Assembly: GCF_000205165.1 (NCBI RefSeq)
Contig: NZ_GL883825.1
Coordinates: forward strand, 26,597 to 90,596
Direction: 5' to 3'
Origin: Paraprevotella xylaniphila YIT 11841
GTDB taxonomy: Bacteria > Bacteroidota > Bacteroidia > Bacteroidales > Bacteroidaceae
DNA: 64,000 bases
Part shown: in pieces, positions 61,750-64,000 of the stretch
Numbering within the stretch: the first letter of the stretch is position 1
How the letters are laid out: the number at the start of each line of letters is the position of its first letter
The notes under the pieces: model-generated
Seen by the model: only the letters and a program-made list of their open reading frames with translations
What the model was told of the DNA's origin: nothing
Database searches by the model: none
Translations under genes and position numbers: made by a program

Positions 61750-64000
61750 TCAGGTGCCTAATTCAACGACTTTCTCTTTTCCCGGGAAGACGGTCAGCCT
61801 TGCAGTTCCGTCACCATTTATCACCACCTTTGAGTAACCGGCCTCCACCACGACCTTTCCATCCAGCATGATGATGCCCCACCGGCACGGACTGACCTCA
61901 ACGGCGCAATAGTAGCCGACGGGGGGCAGGATGTTCCTGTAAACGGGAGGGACTACCACCTTCTCCCCCTGCCTCAATCCCCATCTCATGCCGGACTTGA
62001 ACGGCACGGCAGCTTTCATTCCCTCCAGACGTGCCATGCGCTTCCGTTCGTTTGCCCGCCGTTCCTCGGCCACCATCATATCCGTCCGTCTTGCCGCTTC
62101 GGCTTTCAGGCGGGGTATCACCACGTCAAAGTCCTCGCCCACCGTCTTGGGATTTTCACAAGCGATGTATTTCTTGCCCCTGCCTTCCTCCACAATGTAA
62201 TACTTGCCGACATTGTCCACGATGACAATACTTCCGCCAGACAGCATGCCGCAATAACGGTAATAGGTGTCATAATCATTTGCAAGCAGGCACACACAGT
62301 CATGCCCCCAACGGGCATCGTCTTCGTTGACTTGACGGCATACGGGAGCGGCATAATAATCATAGACAAGAAGACAGAAACTTGTGGCATGAAAAATATG
62401 ACATCCGGAGACTTTCCTGGTTTTGTACAGTTCCTTTGTCCGGCTGTAATACATACCGTCCGCTTCAAGCATTTGTACAGGTCCGAACTGCCGTATCCTC
62501 GGCTGTTTATCGCATATTTGGCCACTGAGCAAATCCAAGTATGTCTTCCGGCCGTTATTGCCTGTAAGTGCAAGGATCTTGCCTTTCATGAATTTTGCGC
62601 TTCGGTAACGTCCCAACCACATCCTGACGTTGCCGGATTCGTCCACGATGCCCGTTTGCCCGTTGTCAAAACACACGGTGGCAAGCCCCTCATCCGTGTC
62701 AAGGACGTTATGGTATCGTGCCGTGGACGTTATCTTGTTGCCGCGCTTCAAGCCATACAGGCCGCTTGCTCTGTCCTTGAACGGTCTCAGCTTTTCAGGT
62801 TGTAGTGAACCGTTCTCCGGCAAAGGCTTGCCACTTTGCAGGTAATCCAACAACAGCCCGTGCGACACGATGGTTTCCAGTTGTCCGTCTGTTTCTGCTG
62901 TTTTATCTTTATCTGTTCCCTGCGATAGGGCCATGTATGCCACCGGACTCGTATTTGTGTCTGGATAACCTTTTCCGGCAAGCCGTCCCTCGAACATCGC
63001 CTGCCAGTCACGGTGGGCTATCGGCAGACCGAACAGGCGGTAAAGCCCCACATTGTCGATTATCATGCAGCTTTCCTTGCCTTCCGTCTTGCGCAGTCCG
63101 CGCCCCACCTGTTGCAGGTACTTGGGCAACGACAGTGTCGGCCGTGCCAACTGGATAAACTCCACGTCAGGGCAGTCAAAGCCCTCGCTGAATATGTCCA
63201 CATTGACAAGAACCTGTATCTTGCCCTGCCTGAAGCTTTCGACAAGCCGTTTCCGTTCGTTTGCGGGTGTCTTGCTGTCAATGGCGACTGTGTTCATCCC
63301 GTATTGATTGTAATATCCGGAGATGTTCCGTGCGTGACTGATGCTGATGGCGTACACGATGCCCTTCTTGCCATCGGCATATTGCCTTACGCTCCCATAT
63401 AGCCTTTCGATACTTGGTCGCCTGTTCAGCACGGTGTCCATCTCCTTCACCTGGAAATCACCGTCCGCTCCCCGTCTTTCCAGTCCGTTTATCAACCGTT
63501 GGTCTTCGCTGTCCGGACGTATGGATACATAATCAAAGGCGGAAAGCCATCCTTGCCGGATAAAGTCCGCTATGCTATCCGATGTGATAAGCGTGCCAAA
63601 CAAGTCAGTGAACCCCTTGCCGTTCAACCGGCACGGGGTGGCAGTCATGCCCAACTTCTTCGCATCCGGATAGCGCAGCCACAAATCCCTGTAAGTCCCG
63701 GCAAGCGCATGGTGCGCTTCATCTATCACAATCAGACCCGGCCTTTCGTCCCTCACATCCTCCCAATGCTTTGACAGCCACTGGATGGACATCACCTTCA
63801 CCCTTCCGTCATCTTTGGATATGCCGTAACGTGCGACCGTCTCCTCTATCTGCTCCACCAACTCGCGGCGGTGCGCAACAATCCAAACGCTTGCTGTATC
63901 ATCAGCCATCATCCGGTCGGATATGACCGAAGCGAGCAAGTGTGTCTTCCCCGTCCCTGTAGGCATCTGTACCATCACGCTCCTGATCCCGCCCCACCAT
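61750..64000 (-). CDS. DEAD/DEAH-box (SF2) helicase with C-terminal WG-like repeats (partial, 5' end outside window)
   Basis: At least 742 aa; the frame is open upstream to the window edge (WWGGIRSVMVQMPTGTGKTH), so the N-terminus is missing. Helicase motifs: Walker A MPTGTGKTH, DEAH box IVIDEAHHAL, motif III GMTATPCR, motif VI QQVGRGLRKTEGK. The second half (about 400-740) carries divergent WG/beta repeats such as SGLYGLKRGNKIT, TGIVDESGNVRMWLG, MRWGLRQGEKVVVPPVYRNI and RWGIIMLDGKVVVEAGYSKV, likely a binding platform. The final part includes a charged helix (AEAARRTDMMVAEERRANER). Similar helicases occur in Bacteroides mobile elements and defence regions; no neighbour here confirms that. Confidence 0.8.
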   Translation of the reverse strand, partial: WWGGIRSVMVQMPTGTGKTHLLASVISDRMMADDTASVWIVAHRRELVEQIEETVARYGISKDDGRVKVMSIQWLSKHWEDVRDERPGLIVIDEAHHALAGTYRDLWLRYPDAKKLGMTATPCRLNGKGFTDLFGTLITSDSIADFIRQGWLSAFDYVSIRPDSEDQRLINGLERRGADGDFQVKEMDTVLNRRPSIERLYGSVRQYADGKKGIVYAISISHARNISGYYNQYGMNTVAIDSKTPANERKRLVESFRQGKIQVLVNVDIFSEGFDCPDVEFIQLARPTLSLPKYLQQVGRGLRKTEGKESCMIIDNVGLYRLFGLPIAHRDWQAMFEGRLAGKGYPDTNTSPVAYMALSQGTDKDKTAETDGQLETIVSHGLLLDYLQSGKPLPENGSLQPEKLRPFKDRASGLYGLKRGNKITSTARYHNVLDTDEGLATVCFDNGQTGIVDESGNVRMWLGRYRSAKFMKGKILALTGNNGRKTYLDLLSGQICDKQPRIRQFGPVQMLEADGMYYSRTKELYKTRKVSGCHIFHATSFCLLVYDYYAAPVCRQVNEDDARWGHDCVCLLANDYDTYYRYCGMLSGGSIVIVDNVGKYYIVEEGRGKKYIACENPKTVGEDFDVVIPRLKAEAARRTDMMVAEERRANERKRMARLEGMKAAVPFKSGMRWGLRQGEKVVVPPVYRNILPPVGYYCAVEVSPCRWGIIMLDGKVVVEAGYSKVVINGDGTARLTVFPGKEKVVELGT

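Noticed and set aside
61750..64000. Calling the helicase region an integrative element
   Set aside because: No integrase, att-like repeat, tRNA or transfer gene is visible in the window.

Overview
This 64-kb window is chromosomal DNA from a Bacteroidales bacterium, most likely Bacteroidaceae; the genus cannot be fixed from sequence alone. The grounds are: promoters of the Bacteroidetes type (TTTG/TTG, 19-20 nt spacer, TAnnTTTG) in front of most transcription units, few Shine-Dalgarno sites, a short (~286 aa) primary sigma factor, DUF4924, DUF4468 and DUF5103 proteins, lipoproteins with six-bladed propellers, a Nudix-type sugar regulator, BlaR1-like proteins with TonB C-termini, and a secreted lyase with a T9SS-like tail. 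The DNA is moderately GC-rich (near 50% by eye), and most of it is ordinary core genome.

Layout. 0-5.9 kb: threonine deaminase, a TPR secretory protein, then a Nudix regulator with a sugar/H+ symporter. 6-11.5 kb: a ketopantoate-reductase-like enzyme with a TlpA-like lipoprotein, a large alginate-lyase-family protein, and dapA. 11.6-15.6 kb: ligA and a BaiN/HI0933 flavoprotein. 15.6-19.5 kb: a BlaI-type repressor with two tandem 549-aa M56/TonB sensor proteases, under a promoter flanked by matching dyad operators. 19.7-21.3 kb: trmD and a zeta-toxin-like kinase overlapping a 63-aa partner. 21.4-23.6 kb: a propeller lipoprotein (AT-rich) and a ROK kinase. 23.8-30.8 kb: a seven-gene co-directional run (LysE, DUF4924, rfbD, prfC, tsaC-type, ClC, fmt). 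31-37.7 kb: a TetR-controlled exporter (TolC, HlyD, fused double ATPase, two ABC-2 permeases). 37.9-44.7 kb: proS, an OmpA lipoprotein with mtgA, a DUF1460 amidase, DUF5103, a hydroxyacid dehydrogenase and a TRIC channel.

44.75-48.2 kb is the most unusual unit. Downstream of rpoD, and translationally coupled, lie a secreted protein, an HPr-kinase-like protein, a Ser/His S24/S26-like peptidase, a PqqD-like peptide-binding protein and a YjbR protein. This resembles the maturation half of a RiPP pathway without a visible precursor or radical enzyme. 48.3-54.4 kb holds a second propeller lipoprotein, a DegP/HtrA protease, RNase P RNA, a BrkB-family membrane protein and riboflavin synthase. 54.5-60.9 kb is a MacAB-TolC exporter operon ending in its own LytS/LytTR two-component pair. 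A DUF4468 protein follows, and the window ends in a helicase with WG-like repeats that runs off the edge.

Structure not explained by genes includes four copies of a palindromic intergenic element (3.1, 14.1, 30.9 and 49.8 kb), a run of ten G inside the DUF5103 gene, and a 120-nt tract identical between the two M56 proteases. No tRNA gene, rRNA gene, insertion sequence or CRISPR array was seen.
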